Shown: positions 4,765 to 6,340 of the stretch, one piece after another
Layout of the letters: each line of letters opens with the position of its first letter
Numbering within the stretch: the stretch's first letter is position 1
NCBI GenBank assembly: GCA_028704035.1
Contig: JAQVLS010000095.1
Coordinates: 1 to 6,340 of the forward strand
From: Desulfotomaculaceae bacterium
GTDB taxonomy: Bacteria; Bacillota; Desulfotomaculia; Desulfotomaculales; Pelotomaculaceae
DNA: 6,340 nt
Reading direction: 5' to 3'
The notes under the pieces: model-generated
The model's database searches: none
What the model was told of the DNA's origin: nothing
The model's input: the letters and a program-made list of their open reading frames with translations, nothing else
Translations under genes and position numbers: made by a program

Positions 4765-5538
4765 TTGAACGGTATTTACAAATGGGGAAAATCAACCTTC
4801 TTAAATGACAGGGGTTTACGCCTGGCCGGCCTTTTGTACACCGGTCCGGATCCCGGCACGATAGTTATTGTATGTCACGGTTTTACCGGCAGTAAGGAAG
4901 GAGGCGGCAAGGCCGTGGCCATGGCCATGGCGGAAGAACTTGGTATGCGGGGCTATTCCACCCTTCTTTTTGATTTCAGCGGCTCTGGCGAAAGCGAGGG
5001 CAGCTTTGCCGACATCAGCCTATCCGGCCATATCAATGACGTTAAATGTTCCGTTAACTACTGTCATGATCTTGGATTTAGAACTATTATTATTGTAGGG
5101 AGGAGTTTTGGCGGGACTGCTGTTTTATGCCATGGCGGCACCGATAAAAGGGTGTCCGGGGTAAGCTGCTGGTCCGCGCCGGCGGAACCATTCAAACTTT
5201 TCTCGGAACGTTTGAAAGACAACCCGGCTTCTGAAAGTGATCTCGTGCCGCTGCCGGGACAGAAGGGGACTGTTTTAGTGAAAAAAAGCTTTTTTGCAGA
5301 CCTGAAAAATCACAATGTAACGCACTGCGCCTCATTGGTTTCACCCCGCCCGCTGCTTGTTGTGCACGGAAAGGCTGACGATGTCGTCCCTTTATCGAAT
5401 GCCGATAATATTTACAATGCAGCCAAGGATCCCAAATCCATAAATATTATTTTAGGCGCCGATCACCAGTTCAACGGTCATTACCAGGAAGTATGGCAGA
5501 CCTTTTTTAATTGGCTGGCGGCGCATTTTCCTGTATAA
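4765..5538 (+). CDS. Alpha/beta hydrolase (serine aminopeptidase S33 / esterase-like)
   Basis: A 257-residue cytoplasmic serine hydrolase with a complete predicted triad: S114 in the nucleophile elbow VGRSFGG, D205 in HGKADDVVP and H234 in GADHQF. The oxyanion-hole segment is VIVCHGFTGSKEG (about 34-46), followed by LLFDFSGSGESEG, typical of the small COG1073/Hydrolase_4 group. The substrate cannot be told; esterases, acyl-transfer enzymes and peptidases share this fold. The start is TTG at 4765, with GGGGGG (4752-4757) seven bases upstream. An in-frame ATG at 4573 would add 64 residues, but that stretch has no hydrolase homology and lies over the nitroreductase remnant, so it is rejected. 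There is no signal peptide. The gene stands alone on the plus strand, with a terminator 165 bases downstream. Confidence 0.92.
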   Translation: MNGIYKWGKSTFLNDRGLRLAGLLYTGPDPGTIVIVCHGFTGSKEGGGKAVAMAMAEELGMRGYSTLLFDFSGSGESEGSFADISLSGHINDVKCSVNYCHDLGFRTIIIVGRSFGGTAVLCHGGTDKRVSGVSCWSAPAEPFKLFSERLKDNPASESDLVPLPGQKGTVLVKKSFFADLKNHNVTHCASLVSPRPLLVVHGKADDVVPLSNADNIYNAAKDPKSINIILGADHQFNGHYQEVWQTFFNWLAAHFPV

Positions 5539-5581
5539 GAGAGTATATCACAACCCTGCGTACGCCCGGCTCACTGCCACG

Positions 5582-5680
5582 CATACCTCCCCTTATAAAT
5601 GTGGGAACCACGACTTTCTCGCTGCTACGGGGCGGGTTTCGCCCCCTTGTCTGATAGATGTGCGGCTAGCCGCACCTACG
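5582..5680. repeat. Repeat-rich spacer: CATACCTCCCC-N10-GGGAAC motif plus two REP-like hairpins
   Basis: CATACCTCCCC-N10-GGGAAC (5582-5608) matches the motif at 2711-2737 in 16 of 17 defined bases at identical spacing. It is followed by a hairpin GGGGCG-GGTTT-CGCCCC (5629-5645) and a perfect 16-base palindrome GTGCGGCTAGCCGCAC (5660-5675) with a CTACGG tail. The paired-hairpin layout recalls 927-990. The 268-base gap between hydrolase and gerA has no gene that I can support. Confidence 0.6.
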
Positions 5681-5703
5681 GGGGTAAAGCCGTCCCGCTA
5701 TTG

Positions 5704-5727
5704 TCACATCCTTGGATGTGATTTTTT
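5704..5727 (+). terminator. Rho-independent terminator after the hydrolase gene
   Basis: TCACATCC (5704-5711) pairs exactly with GGATGTGA (5714-5721) and is followed by six T (5722-5727). The loop is two bases as drawn, or CTTG if the closing pair opens. It would end hydrolase transcription and insulate the gerA gene. Confidence 0.8.
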
Positions 5728-5806
5728 GAGTAATTTATGGCTTTAAGGGGGAAAATATAGTCGTTAAAGGTCTTTAAAGCTGCTTTTATAAAAGAGGTTG
5801 CGTCCA

Positions 5807-6340
5807 ATGCTCCGTTTTTTTAGAAAAGTAAACAGAAAAGCAAAAAAAATAGCTTCAACTGGGCCGAGGCAGGTACCCCTGCCGCATGATTTCAAGGAAG
5901 TCAGCAGCAGCCTGGCGGATAATGAAGCTTACCTGCGGCAGGAATTTGCTGATATTTCTGACATTGTTTTCAGACAATTCTACGCGGGAGGGGTAAAAAT
6001 CCTGGCGGTCTGGTTTGACGGACTGATCAACAACAAGGTAAACGAGGACGTTTTTCGCGCCCTGATGCTGGGTATGCCGGATAAACAACTGTTGGAGGTA
6101 GCAAAAGGAAAACGTACTGATTTTATAAACAAACGCTCTTTGCCATTTTATGACACCCAGCAGGTAACCGACCTGGAAGAGATAAAGCGCTGGATATTAA
6201 TGTCCAAGATGGTCCTGCTGGTTGATGGATGTCCGTCCGGTTTAATGGTAGACGCCGAAAACAGGCCGCAGCGCTATATTGCCGAACCGGTGGTCGAACC
6301 TACCGTGCTTGGCCCGCACGAGGGTTTTGTAGAGAATTTG
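5807..6340 (+). CDS. GerA-family spore germination protein (germinant receptor A subunit), 3' end cut by the window
   Basis: The first 178 residues of a GerAA/GerBA/GerKA-type subunit, a membrane protein of the spore inner membrane that with B and C subunits senses nutrients and triggers germination. The visible part is the N-terminal hydrophilic domain: FRQFYAGGVKILAVWFDGLINNKVNEDVF (about 56-83) matches the conserved start. MVLLVDGCPSGLMVDA (135-150), then RYIAEPVVEPTVLGPHEGFVENL to the edge, matches the conserved stretch ending in GP-x-EGF-x-E, just before the membrane domain in full members of about 500 residues. The basic N-terminus (MLRFFRKVNRKAKK) is common in the family. The ATG at 5807 has GAGG (5794-5797) nine bases upstream. 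A forespore sigma-G promoter would be expected, but I could not assign one. It indicates a spore former; which receptor operon this is cannot be told without the downstream genes. Confidence 0.93.
   Translation, partial: MLRFFRKVNRKAKKIASTGPRQVPLPHDFKEVSSSLADNEAYLRQEFADISDIVFRQFYAGGVKILAVWFDGLINNKVNEDVFRALMLGMPDKQLLEVAKGKRTDFINKRSLPFYDTQQVTDLEEIKRWILMSKMVLLVDGCPSGLMVDAENRPQRYIAEPVVEPTVLGPHEGFVENL

Noticed and set aside
5734..5761. Sigma-A promoter TTTATG-16-TATAGT for gerA
   Set aside because: The -35 is poor, and a gerA gene would be expected to use a forespore sigma factor, for which no clear match was found.

Overview
The window looks like chromosomal DNA of a spore-forming, Gram-positive anaerobe of the Peptococcaceae type (Desulfotomaculum/Pelotomaculum-like). 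This is inferred from a GerA-type spore germination gene at the right edge, a Gram-positive LexA (DinR-type) operator, a YedF selenium-associated protein, frequent TTG starts behind strong purine-rich Shine-Dalgarno sites, and palindromic intergenic repeats. No genus can be proven from the sequence alone.

Layout. Genes in the left two thirds (1-4440) lie on the minus strand. Read in their own direction from the right they are: hslO (Hsp33 redox chaperone, 3568-4440); yedF (TusA-like plus DsrE-like sulfurtransferase-type protein, 2838-3452); a Y-family DNA polymerase (dinB, 1410-2618) overlapping by 8 bases with a small four-cysteine protein of unknown function (1100-1417); and a cell-wall amidase with C-terminal repeats, cut by the window edge (1-879). 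The strands diverge in 4441-4764, which holds the hslO promoter and the stranded 5' end of a nitroreductase gene (4557-4664). To the right, on the plus strand, are an alpha/beta hydrolase (4765-5538), a repeat-rich spacer ending in a terminator (5704-5727), and the start of a gerA-family germinant-receptor gene (5807 to the edge).

Regulation. The clearest circuit is the dinB operon. A TTTACT-17-TATAAT promoter carries one near-consensus LexA box exactly between -35 and -10, and a second, one-mismatch box just after the predicted start of transcription. The small four-cysteine protein is translationally coupled to dinB, so it should be SOS-induced with the polymerase; it is the best candidate here for an undescribed function. 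yedF is preceded by a 17-bp-arm perfect palindrome that contains a good promoter on both strands.

Repeats. Three intergenic regions (927-990, 2711-2816, 5582-5680) carry short GC-rich hairpins, two of them followed by CTACAG and a third by CTACGG. They resemble dispersed REP/BIME-type elements. The last two regions also share a spaced motif, CAYACCTCCCC-N10-GGGAAC. No rRNA, tRNA, CRISPR array or intact transposase gene was seen.
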